Assembly (NCBI RefSeq): GCF_048569485.1
Contig: NC_134360.1
Location: 205,031,692 to 205,095,691 of the forward strand
Direction of reading: 5' to 3'
DNA: 64,000 nucleotides
Source of the DNA: Anomaloglossus baeobatrachus
Lineage: Eukaryota > Chordata > Amphibia > Anura > Aromobatidae
This document shows, one piece after another, positions 53,029 to 63,730 of this stretch. The translations under genes were made by a program, and so were the position numbers. Every line of letters starts with the position of its first letter. Position 1 is the first letter of the stretch. Under the pieces are notes generated by a model, which was not told the origin of the DNA, made no database searches, and saw nothing but the letters and a program-made list of their open reading frames with translations.

Positions 53029-53762
53029 AGGTTCACATTTCCGTTATTTTGTATCAGTCACAATCCACCGCTCTGATAAACAACGCAATCCGTTTTCCGG
53101 ATTCCGTTGTTTCCCATAGACGTGAATGAGTGGCGGATTGCGACTGATGACCTTGCGGTGCATCCGCTGTGTGGCGTATCAGTCGTTTTTGGACTGACTG
53201 CCGGGCGGAAACCGCAGAATATAACGTTTTTTGGGTCGTCAAAATTAACGCACTGCGCAGGATTCCGTCGCAATCCGTCAAGCGTGTAATGTTTGTCTAT
53301 GGTACTGGATTCCGTGATGCTCTACTGAGCATGCCCAGCATGTTTGGCACACCCATTGGGCTGTCCCAAACACAAACGGATCACGACGGATCCATAAAAA
53401 ACGGACGCGACGGATCAGTTTTAACACATCCGTTGCGTCAGTTGACATCTAAAAAACGACGGATCCGTCGCTCAGTCGCAATGGCGGACCTGATGGATTT
53501 AAAACAACGGAAGTGTGAACTTAGCCTAATTTCTGCTGGATCCTTTTTTTTAACATTGGAGTCTATGGAGAACGGATCCGTTAACTGATTTCTATTTATT
53601 CATCCGTTTTTATTTCATTTGTAGTGAATCCGTTTTTTTCTTACTAGATCAGTTTCAAGTGGAAGCTAAATAGCGATCCGGTAACAGATCCGTTCTACAT
53701 AGACTCCAATATTAATAAAAAAACGGATCCTGCTGATATCAGTTTTTTAAAATATGGACAAA
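53029..53762. mobile_element. One or two MITEs of the 'TCCGTT' family
   Basis: AGGTTCACATTTCCGTTATT at 53030 pairs with AACGGAAGTGTGAACTTAGCC at about 53527. A second, partly overlapping inverted segment (53529-53750) has ACGGATCCGTT words on both sides. Non-coding despite a 139-codon open frame. Confidence 0.65.
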
Positions 53763-53811
53763 AAACTGTCGTTTGCAGAAGTTTTTGCTTATTGCTGCTT
53801 GGTCTATTCTA

Positions 53812-54640
53812 AAGGCCTCTTTCACATGTCCTTGTCTCCAGGACGTGTTTGGTCCTTTTTCTCACGTACCGGAGACACGGGCACGCGTAGACCCATTAAA
53901 ATCAATGGGTCTGCGCTCACGCGCGTGTTCTCCCATGGACAGTGTGGAGCATACGTGTGTCCGTGTGCTCCACACGTCAACATGTCTGTTTTTCTCCGGC
54001 ATCACGGGTGTCGCTTGGAACGCAAACGGACCACACGGATGTGTTCCGTGTGACACGCCGGTGAAAACACACGTGTCTGAGAAAAAAAAAACTTTACTCA
54101 CCTTCTCCTGCACGGTCTGTGGTGTAGGTGCGTCTGTGTGTCAGTGTGTTTGTTCACCGTGTGCTGTCAGGGTGACATCCGCATAGCACACGGACGCATG
54201 AACTTCTATACTTACCTGTCCATGGTGCTGTGGTGTCCGGCGCTGCTGCTGCTTCCGGTCTGTGGTGCAGTGAATATGCAATAAGCATAATGAGCAGGGG
54301 TTGGACGCAAGTGACAGCAGTGGCAGAGACAGCAGCGCTGGAGACAGGTGAGTATAGAAAAGCATTTTATTTCACAGACACGTGCTTTTCTCGAGTACGT
54401 GTCACACTGATGTCACACTGATCACATCAATGTACGGTCCGTGTCACACCCGTGCTGCCGGAAAAAAATGGACATGTCACCGTGTGGAGCACACAGACAC
54501 ACATATGCTCCATGGAAACACGCACGTGTGCGCAAACCCATTGATTTTAATGGGTCTACATGTGCCCGTGACTCTGGTACATGTGAAACGGACGTCACAA
54601 GTATTGGAGACACGGCTGTGTGGAGGGGGCCTAAGAGCGC
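53812..54640. mobile_element. 'CCTCTTTCACAC' MITE, copy 2 (long)
   Basis: AGGCCTCTTTCACATGTCCT at the left and TGTGTGGAGGGGGCCT at about 54619-54634. Inner arms CATTAAAATCAATGGGTCTG pair with their mirror at about 54540. It has the shared ATGCAATAAGCATAATGAGC core. Confidence 0.8.
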
Positions 54641-54883
54641 TCTCACACTGTTTTTTGTCCCCAAGTTCAGTGGTCCTGTTTTAGGGTTTACGCCAGGATT
54701 TCCACCAAAACGGGATTTGGACAGATGCGCCAATGGGGTCATTGACTATAAAGGTGCTGACAGAGTCACCGTGTGCTCTATCGTGCACCATTTTCGGGTG
54801 TCTGCCTACAGTAGGTGTATATGCTAGAAAATGGTGCATGACAGATCACGCGGTGACTCTGTCTGCACCATTAGGCCTCGGTT

Positions 54884-55210
54884 CCACTAGCGTATCGCTT
54901 CTGATGTGAGAGAATTGGATGTGATATGCTAATAGCGCTCAGCTCAGGCTCTACTGCCAGGATGAGCTGCAGGTCATGATCCTGCAATTGGATCACAGCT
55001 GTGGAGAAAAGGGAGAGAGTAATTTCTGCATTGCCTGTATATGATACTGCACTTGGATGACATCTGAGTGCAGTCCGATGTTTCACATGCTCCCATAGAA
55101 TTCTATAGGTGCGTGTGAGCCACTGCCAAACGTAGCATGCTGCAATTTTTTTCTCATGCCGATTAGGCATGAGAAAAAAAAAATGTAGATGAACACTGCT
55201 TCACTGTTTA
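54884..55210. mobile_element. Partial MITE of the 33722/61655 family
   Basis: Begins GCCTCGGTTCCACTAGCG and carries GAGCTGCAGGTC and CATGAGAAAAAAAA words. Ends are eroded, and it is wedged between copies of another MITE. Confidence 0.5.
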
Positions 55211-55808
55211 AGGCCTCTTTCAGACATCTGTGTCTCTGGTACGTGTGATGTCCGATTTCACACGTATCGGAGACACGGACACACGTAGACCCATTAAAAT
55301 CAATGGGTTTGTGCACACTGCGTGTTTTCACATAGACTGTGTGTCCGTGTGGAGCATACGTGTGTCCGTGTGCTTCACATGTAGACATGTCCATTTTTCT
55401 CTGGCACCATGGGTGTCACACGGACCTCACGGACTGCACATTGATGTGCTCCGTGTGACATCAGTGTGACATGTACCGGAGAAAACCACGTTTTTGTGAA
55501 ATAAAATGCTTTTCTATACTCACCTTCTCCAGCGCTGCTGTCTCTGCCGCTGCTGTCACCTGCTTCCGACCCCTGCTCATTATGCTCATTGCATATTCAC
55601 TGCACCTCGGGTCGGAAGCAGCAGCAGCACTGGACACAGCAGCATCACGGAGAGGTAAGTATAGACGTTCATGCTGTCCATGTGCTATGTGGATGTCACA
55701 CGGGATAGCACACTGACAGCACACACTGAGCAGACACACACATACATACGCACCTACACCACGAACCGTGCAAGAAGTGTGTTTTACATGTATGTGTGAA
55801 AAAGGCCT
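55211..55808. mobile_element. 'CCTCTTTCACAC' MITE, copy 3
   Basis: AGGCCTCTTTCAGACATCTG to GTATGTGTGAAAAAGGCCT, with arms and core as in copy 1. It directly abuts copy 4. Confidence 0.82.
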
Positions 55809-56460
55809 AAGGCCTCCTTCACACTTCTGTGTTTCTGGTATGTGTTGTGTCTATTTCCACACATACCGGAGACATGGACACAGGACATACGTAGACCTAA
55901 TAAAATCAATGGGCTTGGTCGCACATCCCTGTTTTCACACGGACGTGTGTCTGTGTGGAACACACACATGTTTGTGTGTGCCACACGGTGACATGTCCAT
56001 TTTCTGCTGGCATCACGGATGTCACACGGACCACACACTGATATGATCCATGTGCTAGATATGTACTAGAGAATACACCTGTCCCTTAAAAAAAATAATT
56101 TTTATACCTACCTGTCTTTGGCGCTGCTGTCACTTGCTTCCGGGTCCCACTCATTATGCTCATGAATATTCACTGCACTCACCGCGGACCCGGAAATAAC
56201 AGCAGCATCGGTGATAGGTAAATATACCAGCTCATGCTGTCCGTGTGCTATCCAGATGTCACACAGATAGCACAGGGAAAGCACATGGAGAATATACAAA
56301 GGGACACATGGATAAACCTACTGATCTGCCCCATGGATTGTCACACATGTTCATTAAATGCACGAACATGTGACAGATGCCTATCACTGGTGCGAGTGCT
56401 ATCCGATGTTTTATTGGATTGCTCACGTCTATGTTAATCACAAGTGGAACCAAGGCTTAT
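55809..56460. mobile_element. 'CCTCTTTCACAC' MITE, copy 4
   Basis: AAGGCCTCCTTCACACTTCT at the left. Shared core ATTATGCTCATGAATATTCA at about 56153. The right end near GGAACCAAGGCTTAT is eroded. Confidence 0.75.
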
Positions 56461-57095
56461 AAACCACTATGGATACTGATAGAAAAAAAATAGTACAAAA
56501 AATGGTTAAAAAATAAAAATACATAAAAATTAACGCCCCTTAGTCTAAGTTAAAAATACATTAAAAAAAGAAAAACTAAACATATTTGTCAAAAAATCCG
56601 ATCTAGTGAAATATACTGTTATGTAACCCATCTAGTAAGAAAAATACCAGAACAACACAATTGTGATTTTTTTTCCCCGGATGCCGCACGTCCCCTGACA
56701 AGTCAATAAACAGCGACAAAATATCGTATGTGCTCCAAAATGCTGCCTATAAAAAAATCTCAGGTCTCCGAAACTGGCGACGGAAACCACATTTTTTTTA
56801 TTTATTTTTTTTTAGAAATGTTTGCTATTTATTAACCACTAGAATATGAAACAAAACTATAGAAGTTTGGTCTTGCCACGATCGTACTGACGTGGAGAAT
56901 CGTGATATGATATCCGGTCATTTTTACCCAACAATGAACGCCATAAAAAATTGAAACCAAAAACACCAATGGCGGCATCGCATTTTCGCATTTCTTTTTT
57001 TTCCACAATTTTACCCCGTTAGGATGTCTCCCCCCCATTTATCTCTATATTATATGGTATCATAACAAAACTAAAAGTCGTCCCACACAAGAGGA
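56461..57095. other. Unassigned AT-rich DNA upstream of the minisatellite
   Basis: A run of A- and T-rich segments. Words such as TCTTGCCACGATCGTACTGA and CGCATTTTCGC resemble a dispersed frog repeat. No gene. Confidence 0.3.
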
Positions 57096-58168
57096 GCCGT
57101 CAGGCGGCTGTGGGGGTCAGGAAAAGGGAAAAGAGGAGCCATCAGGTGGCTGTGGGGGTCAGGAAAAGAGGAGCCATCAGGCGGCTGTGGGGGACAGGAA
57201 AAGGGAAGCAGTCAGACGGCTATGGGGGTCAGGAAAAGGGAAGCCGTCAGGCGGATGTGGGGGTCAGGAAAAGGGAAAAGAGGAGCCGTCAGGCGGCTGT
57301 GGGGGTCAGGAAAAGGGAAAAGAGGAGCCGTCAGGCGGCTGTGGGGGTCAGGAAAAGGGAAGCCGTCAGGCGGATGTGGGGGTCAGGAAAAGGGGACTCA
57401 TCGGGCAGCTGTGGGGGTCAGGAAAAGAGGAGCCATCAGGCGGATGTGGGGGCCAGGAAAAGGGGACTCATCAGGTGGCTGTGGGGGTCAGGAAAAGAGT
57501 AGCCATCAGGCGGCTGTGGGGGATAGGAAAAGGGGAGCCATCAGGCGGCTGTGGGGGATATTAAAAGGGGAGCCATCAGGCGGCTGTGGGGATCAGGAAA
57601 AGGGGAGCCGTCAGGCGGCTGTGGGGGTCAGGAAAAGGGGAGCTGTCAGGCGGCTGTGGGGGATAGGAAAAGGGGAGCCATCAGGCGGCTGTGGGGGTCA
57701 GGAAAAGGGGAGCCGTCAGGTAGCTGTGGGGGTCAGGAAAAGGGGAGCCGTCAGGTAGCTGTGGGGGTCAGGAAAAGGGGAGCCGTCAGGCGGCTGTGGG
57801 GGTCAGGAAAAGGGGAGCCGTCAGGCAGCTGTGGGGGTCAGGAAAAGGGGAGCCGTCAGGTAGCTGTGGGGGTCAGGAAAAGGGGAGCCGTCAGGTGGCT
57901 GTGGGGGTCAGGAAAAGGGGAGCCATCAGGTGGCTGTGGGGGATAGGAAAAGGGGAGCCGTCAGGCAGCTGTGGGGGTCAGGAAAAGGGGAGCCGTCAGG
58001 TGGCTGTGGGGGTCAGGAAAAGGGGAGCCGTCAGGTGGCTGTGGGGGTCAGGAAAAGGGGAGCCATCAGGTGGCTGTGGGGGATAGGAAAAGGGGAGCCA
58101 TCAGGTGGCTGTGGGGGATATTAAAAGGGGAGCCATCAGGTGGCTGTGGGGGTCAGGAAAAGGGAAAC
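57090..58168. repeat. 35-bp G-rich minisatellite, about 30 copies
   Basis: The unit GTGGGGGTCAGGAAAAGGGG plus AGCCGTCAGGCGGCT repeats with C/T, CG/TG and GTCAGG/ATAGG variants. The first third includes longer units with AAAAGGGAAAAGAGG. The strand is G-rich, with several runs of four or five G. Plus-strand open frames are artefacts. It ends about 330 bp before the CpG-island promoter. Confidence 0.96.
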
Positions 58169-58489
58169 GTTTTGGCTTTTGGAAAAACAAAGCGCAAAAG
58201 TGAGCATTGTCTGAAAAGCAGTACAGGCTACAGGTCGGGGAAGTGAAAGACTGGAAATTGGCGGAAAAGTGTCAAGTGCTGCAGGTCGGAGAGTGACCCA
58301 AACCGCTCACAGCTTGAGACGCCATTTTTTTCTTTTTAATCTCTATTATGTCATATCTCCTAATATCTAAAATTAAGACAAAAGCAGTTAATGTTTTTTG
58401 TTTTATTTTTCACATGGACAGATAAGTGTTTTGCTGTAACTTGTAGTGCACAGCCATGATGTAATGGAGTTCTGGTACTCCCAGTAATG
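58169..58489. other. Spacer before the candidate promoter
   Basis: Unique-looking DNA with a T-rich run. Nothing recognised. Confidence 0.35.
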
Positions 58490-58720
58490 GCTGCATCATT
58501 GGTTGCCATAGAGACAGAACTCTGCGCTTGGAGCGCAGCGGGATGACGTCAGCGCGTTCTGTCTTGGCTCCGCCCCCAGCGTGCGAGGCGTCGTTACGTT
58601 CCGCCCATCATCCTTTATCGCCATCTTGATTACCTCGTGTTGGCGCGGAGCTGTGCGGTAAAGGTGAGCGGCGCTCCGGGCCCGGGTATACCGCGCTCCG
58701 GTGAGGGGGGAGGGGACTGT
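58490..58720 (+). promoter_or_regulatory. CpG-island promoter and candidate noncoding first exon, probably BTF3L4
   Basis: A CpG-rich block holds GC boxes (58566-58577 and 58599-58609), a YY1-type CGCCATCTTG motif at 58619-58627, and a strong splice donor AAAG|GTGAGCGG at 58660-58668. This is the layout of a housekeeping promoter with a short 5' UTR exon on the plus strand. In human, BTF3L4 lies head to head with TXNDC12, so BTF3L4 is the best guess. I searched by eye for its first coding residues downstream and did not find them, so the assignment is by position only. Confidence 0.55.
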
Positions 58721-59240
58721 GTCACCAGTGGGCTGTGTGTGGAAACGGTCGCTTTACTTATTAGTGGAGGGCAGGGCCCGGGACTGACTGGGGGGGGATG
58801 GCGGCTGGTCTTGGGCCACTCTGGTGTAATTCTGCGGCTAGTGGAGGCGTAGACATGGCGGCGGAGAGCGTGTGCGGCCCTTACCCTGCAGCAGCGGCGC
58901 CACAGTGACTCCTGTGCGGGTATAGAGAGTGCGCTGTGTATAGACGATGCGGCTGTGCTGCAGCAGGGGCCCTCCTGACGCCTGTGACTGGAGTCCTCAT
59001 TTGTTGGGGTGCGGGCGTCACTTCTGCCCCAAAATTATCAGAAATGTGCAAAGTCAATAATCCTATACAATGTTCTTTCCTTTTTAGCCTTCAATTGCAC
59101 GGAATAACCTCTTCTCTCCAGGTGCTGCAGTACAGTTGCACCCAAAAAAATACACCCCTTATAGTAAAAGTAATTCTGCCATTTACTGCTTTAAAATTTA
59201 GCAGTCCCTTTCTTTTAGATAACGCTTGTCTTGTTTTACA
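58721..59240. other. Start of presumed BTF3L4 intron 1
   Basis: GC-rich at first, then ordinary. No exon with a recognisable protein motif was found. Confidence 0.35.
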
Positions 59241-59415
59241 GTTTGTTGCCTTGGAGACCGACCACCACTGCTAGATGGTAGAATGTGCGCAGTGCCTACA
59301 ATATCCTTCTGTTGGGTTTGTGAGTGCTGCTCTGAGGCTGGAGCACAAGAAACCCCCAGGCAGTGCAGCTGCCCACAAGCTAGACGGTAGTGGTGGTCGG
59401 TTTCCTAGGCAATGA
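59241..59415. mobile_element. Small foldback element
   Basis: GTTGCCTTGGAGACCGACCA at 59241 pairs with GTGGTCGGTTTCCTAGGCAA ending about 59413, and CACTGCTAGATGG pairs with CTAGACGGTAGTG inside. Confidence 0.65.
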
Positions 59416-59429
59416 GTTGTAAGCAAGTA

Positions 59430-60622
59430 TTAAAGGGGTTATCCATTAGGTTACATTGATGGTCTAGCCTTAGGATAGGTCATCAATGTCTGATCAGTTG
59501 GGGTCAGACACTCCACCGATCAGCCGTTCGCTATCCTTGCAGCCGGAAACGCTCAGTTCCGGGGCTGCTCCATCTTCTGATAGTGGCCGTGCCTGGGTAC
59601 TGCACATCCGCCTCCCATTCTAATCAATAGGAGGCAAAGCAATCACTGATCTCGGGGAGACCAGTTTGGGAAAACACTGCCAGCAGCCAGCGAAGGCTCT
59701 CAACACAGTGAAATCCTAGGTGCATTGCCCCCTGGGAAGTATGCAAATCAAAAAAGGTCTGTGGAGCCTCTGTTAGGAGTCTCAACACAGGAAATAGTCA
59801 GATATCCCTCCGGAAAGGACCTAGCCAAGGAGTGGCTCTTTTTAGGAGACCACCATAACCACCATATTAAGTGGCCCTTTTAGTCAATATCCAGCTCTTG
59901 ACGAGTTTAGATATGACAGGAGAAATACCAAGGCCAGGTATCCATCCACAGAAAACTGTTTCGGGGTATTGCCCCTCATCCGTGTGGAGTAGGATTCTGG
60001 CCAGGTGGAAGCAATGCCTAGTAGACCAACAAGACAAAACAATCACTGATCTCGGGGAGACCAGCCAGAGAAAACACTGCCAGCAGCCAATGGGGGCACT
60101 CAACACCGTGAAATCCTAGATGCATTGCTCCGAGATCAGTGATTGTTTTGTCTTGTTGGTCTACTAGGCATTGCTCCCATCTAGCCAGAATCCTACTCCA
60201 CACTGATGAGGGTCAATACCCCGAAACAGCTGTCTGTGGATAGATACCTGGCCTTGGTATATCCCTTGTCATTTCTTTAAACTCGTCAAGAGCTGGATAT
60301 TGACTAAAAGGTCCACTTAATATGGTGGTCTCCTAAAAAGAGCCACTCCTTGGCTAGGTCCTTCCCGGAGGAATATCTGGCTATTTCCTGTGTCGAGACT
60401 CCTAACGGAGGCTCCACGGACCTGTTTTAATCAATAGGAGGCACGTGCAGTACTTTTCGATGGCCGCTATCAGATGACTGAGCGATGCCAGAACTGAGCA
60501 TTTCCAGCTGCCGCCGGGACAGAGAGCAGCTGACATGTGGTGTCAGACCCCGGCCAATCAGATGTTGATGACTTATCCTAGGGATAGGCCATCAATTTCA
60601 GAGTAATGGACAATCCCTTTAA
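59430..60622. mobile_element. TTAA-bordered TIR element with a nested foldback insertion
   Basis: TTAAAGGGGTTATCCATTAG at the left, and GTAATGGACAATCCCTTTAA at the right, are inverted. The inner TAGGATAGGTCATCAATGTC also pairs with its mirror at about 60580. A relative sits at about 11918-12300. The centre is displaced by an insertion at 59637-60427. Confidence 0.8.
59637..60427. mobile_element. Inverted-repeat insertion with a 16-bp target duplication
   Basis: TAATCAATAGGAGGCA occurs at 59621-59636 and again at 60428-60443, flanking the insertion. Its two halves (59750-60040 and 60130-60425) are almost complete inverted copies (for example GAGTGGCTCTTTTTAGGAGA and its mirror). No coding region. 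Confidence 0.75.
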
Positions 60623-60770
60623 TATCCAAAGAAAGCCAGCAAAGTGCTTGGCATTCTGAACACCCTCATACTTTCCACTTATGAAGATGGGACTAACCCT
60701 TTACTACACTGTGGATACCCCCACCCACACCTTCCAGGAACAGAGTGCTGTCTGCTTTATCAGTGTAATG
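60623..60770. other. CR1-like tail fragment or spacer
   Basis: AAGAAAGCCAGCAAAGTGCTTG and following bases have no clear family assignment. Confidence 0.25.
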
Positions 60771-60977
60771 CCGGGTACACATATCTGGCTTTTCGCCGGT
60801 TTCACGGGTGCGGCGCACACCAGTACAGTATGATACAGTACAGTGGCAGCGCCGCAACTTCCGGGTCACATGACAGCATGTGACCGGCGCTTGTTGCGCT
60901 GCCAGTGTACTGTATACACTACTGGTGTGCGCTGCATCCGTCAAACCGGCGAAAAGCCGGATATGTGTACCTTGCCT
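60771..60977. mobile_element. Palindromic MITE, second copy of the family at 19839
   Basis: CCGGGTACACATATCTGGCT mirrors GCCGGATATGTGTACCTTGC. The inner words TTTTCGCCGG and CACCAGTACAGTATG also pair. Same size as the copy nested in the Tc transposon. Confidence 0.75.
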
Positions 60978-61654
60978 AAATGATAAATTAGGCTGGGACA
61001 TCAGGTTACTGAAAACTACACCTATAATGCCAAACAAAGAGAAACTCAGTAAAAAGTGTAAAAGCATCAGATCCAAAGTCTTATTGATGGGATGGTGTAT
61101 ATCTGTATGTACATATCCTCCTGAAGGTTCCTCCGTCGACCTCATGGCTGAGGATCCTGACACTGCAACCACCCAAGACCAGTCCTAAGTATGGACTGTT
61201 ATGTCAGGACCAGCTCTGGGCCTTATAACATTTTGGGTGTTATCGGTCACATTCCCATAGGCGGGCCCTGACCTTTTGTCCAGTGCCCGACTCTAGGATG
61301 GAAAGACTTTTAAGTTACATTCAGACGACTTTCCCTATTTTGCAGACCGAATAAACAGATCTGTGGAAAGCAGAAGGTTTCCTTATAGATTTGCTAATTC
61401 TGATCTGCAAAACAGATGAGGATAGCAATGTGCAGAAGAAACCACGGATGCGTAAGGAGTTCCTTTAATTTTTATGGCAGTATACATTCCTGTAGGATGT
61501 ATATGTAGTGGACTGAGCAGAAGACTGCTCTGCCGCAGGTTACAGCATCGGCAATGTGGATGACTTCACAGAAACGCGTCCACATGCTGCAAAGATAATC
61601 TAATTCCAGATGTCACCTGTTGCCTTGCAACCAAGGCCGAGGTTTTTGTTGCAT
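60978..61654. other. Unassigned intergenic or intronic DNA
   Basis: No exon or repeat boundary recognised. Confidence 0.3.
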
Positions 61655-62119
61655 ATTAGGCCGCGGCCACACGCGGGACTATTGCGATCCTCGCATGACA
61701 CGGCTCACTCTCGCAGCACAGCAGGACCCAAGTGTCACTGCGACTGAGGTCCAGTGATGCAATTGGACCACAGCTGCGGCAGGCCGGTGCTGTGGAGGGG
61801 CGGGTCGGTGCTGTGGAGGGGCGGGAGGGATTTATCTCCCTCTCCTCCGTTGCCGTTGCCATTCTCGCCCTGCACTCAGTACACTAGTGTACCGCAAGTG
61901 CAGTGCGATTTTTCTCTCGCCCCATAGACTTGAATGGGTGTGAGAGAATCTAGGATCGCATTAGTCGCAGCATGCTGCGACTATTTTCTCGGCCCGATTA
62001 GGGCTGAGAAAATAATCGCTCATGGGTGCTGGCAAATAGGTTAATATTGGTCCGAGTGGAATGCGATGTTTTGTCGCATTCCGCTCGCTCCGATTTTCAT
62101 GCCGTGTGTCTTAGGCCTT
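61655..62119. mobile_element. MITE, inverted copy of the 33722 family
   Basis: GGCCGCGGCCACACGCGGGA at the left, and GCCGTGTGTCTTAGGCCTT at the right. Inner words GCAGCATGCTGCGAC and GGGCTGAGAAAATAATCGC match the 33.8-kb copy in reverse. Confidence 0.75.
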
Positions 62120-62329
62120 ACCGTAAAGCTTTCTGCCAGTAATGTAGGCCGATAAGTGATATACCAGTCACGAGTTGATGGGTAAATTCCATGGTTCTGT
62201 TTCCCTGCCGTTTGCATAGTGTCGGTACCACATCTCCTTTTTTCATTGGGCAATGTAATGCCGACATTATTTATCAGCAGGCAAATAAGCATTTTTGCCC
62301 TTTGTCGGTTGATCTGTGGTTTTACACTG

Positions 62330-62645
62330 GTTATGGCTGTGTGCACGCTGCATCTTTTGTGGTGACCACAAAGATGCATATTTTTGGTCCCAAAAAAATG
62401 CTCCTGGAACATGCATTTTTTTTTTTTTTGCTGCGTTTTTTTTTTTTCTTTAACAGCGTTTTTGCCTGATGAGTTTAAGTCAAATCTATTGACTGGAAGG
62501 GCTCAAAAACACAAATAATTGACATGCTGCATCTTTGTGGTCACCACAAAGATGCAGCCAAAAAAAAATAGCTGCTGGAAGGAAATGCATGCAGTTTTGG
62601 GACCAAAACTGTACCCAAAAAATGCAGCGTGCGCACAAGGCCTAA
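62330..62645. mobile_element. MITE with TGCATCTTTGTGGTCACCAC palindrome
   Basis: GTGTGCACGCTGCATCTTTT at the left and AATGCAGCGTGCGCACAAGG at the right are inverted. A second perfect word, GTGGTCACCACAAAGATGCA, lies at about 62540. Non-coding. Confidence 0.65.
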
Positions 62646-62843
62646 TGGTCATTGATAATGGCTGTTATCCATCAATGTGAAAAGGTCACCTGTAGCCAAC
62701 GCTTTTCTTGTTCTTTTGACAATCATTACTCCTGACTCTCTGGAGGCATACATGCCTGGCCCAGAGGATCATGCATGTGTTCTTGTCTGGAAGCGGGGGA
62801 GTGACCCACTGCCAGACAACGTAAAAACAGAACGAGATGTGTT

Positions 62844-63730
62844 AAAGGGAACCTGTCATGTTGGTTTTTTATATTAAACTGTCCCCAATGTGTTTTGAAT
62901 GACACAATGTGCATCACTAACATGGTTTTCTAAGAAAAAAAATCCACATATTTACCTTTTTGAAAAAAAACAAAACATCAAAGAACTTTATATGGTTAGG
63001 TAAATGCAGTACAGACCTTAGTTTTCAGTGATAAGGGGTGGTCTTATTGCTTGGTTCAGCTACTGAGGTCATGATCTTTTTATGAACTTGGTCACGCGCC
63101 CCGTATTGTAATTGATTGCACCACAGGTCCTTCAACATCACGTCTGCAATGCTGCGCTCCACAGGTCATAACTTCATAACTATTTTTGCAATGCTGAGCC
63201 TCACCCATTATGGTCACATCAGTGGTGGACATAGAGGGAAAAAAGGGTCCCTGTGCAAAAACAATATATGGGCCCTTTGCAGCCGAAGAGCACATAATAC
63301 CCAATCCTACTTGCTTTGGATGTAGAAAAGGGCCCCCCAACCTCTTGGGCCCTTGTGAGGCTGGACAGGCTGCACCAATGATATGTCCGCCCTAGGTCAC
63401 ATTGTCAGAGCTCCTAAGTATTACATGTCATCTTGGGAGTGCTGTGACCATAATGGGTGAAGCTCAGTGTTGAAGTGGTGGTTGTGAAGGACCTGTGGTG
63501 ATCTCACAACCATGTGACTAATTGGTAGCGCTCAGCAGGAGTGGTGTTGAAGGACCTGTTGTGTAATCAATTACAATGCATGGGCGTGATGAAGTTAAAA
63601 AAAAAAAGACTGCCAACTGCTGAACCAAGCATTGGACCAACCCTATAAATGAAAACTAAGGTCTGTACTGCATTTATCAAAGTATATAAAGTCCGTTTGT
63701 AAGATAAATATATGGACATTTTTTTTTAAA
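62844..63730. mobile_element. TTAA-type foldback element with nested insertion, right end eroded
   Basis: TTAAAGGGAACCTGTCATGT opens the left end. Inner arms such as AATGCAGTACAGACCTTAG (about 63005) pair with CTAAGGTCTGTACTGCATTT at about 63655. The centre holds another insertion at 63223-63396 (GTGGTGGACATAGAGG to GATATGTCCGCCC). Related to 34940-35804. Confidence 0.75.

Noticed and set aside
57110-58246. Glycine-rich 'GCGGQEKGSRQ' proteins
   Set aside because: Repeat translation of the 35-bp minisatellite, open in all frames.
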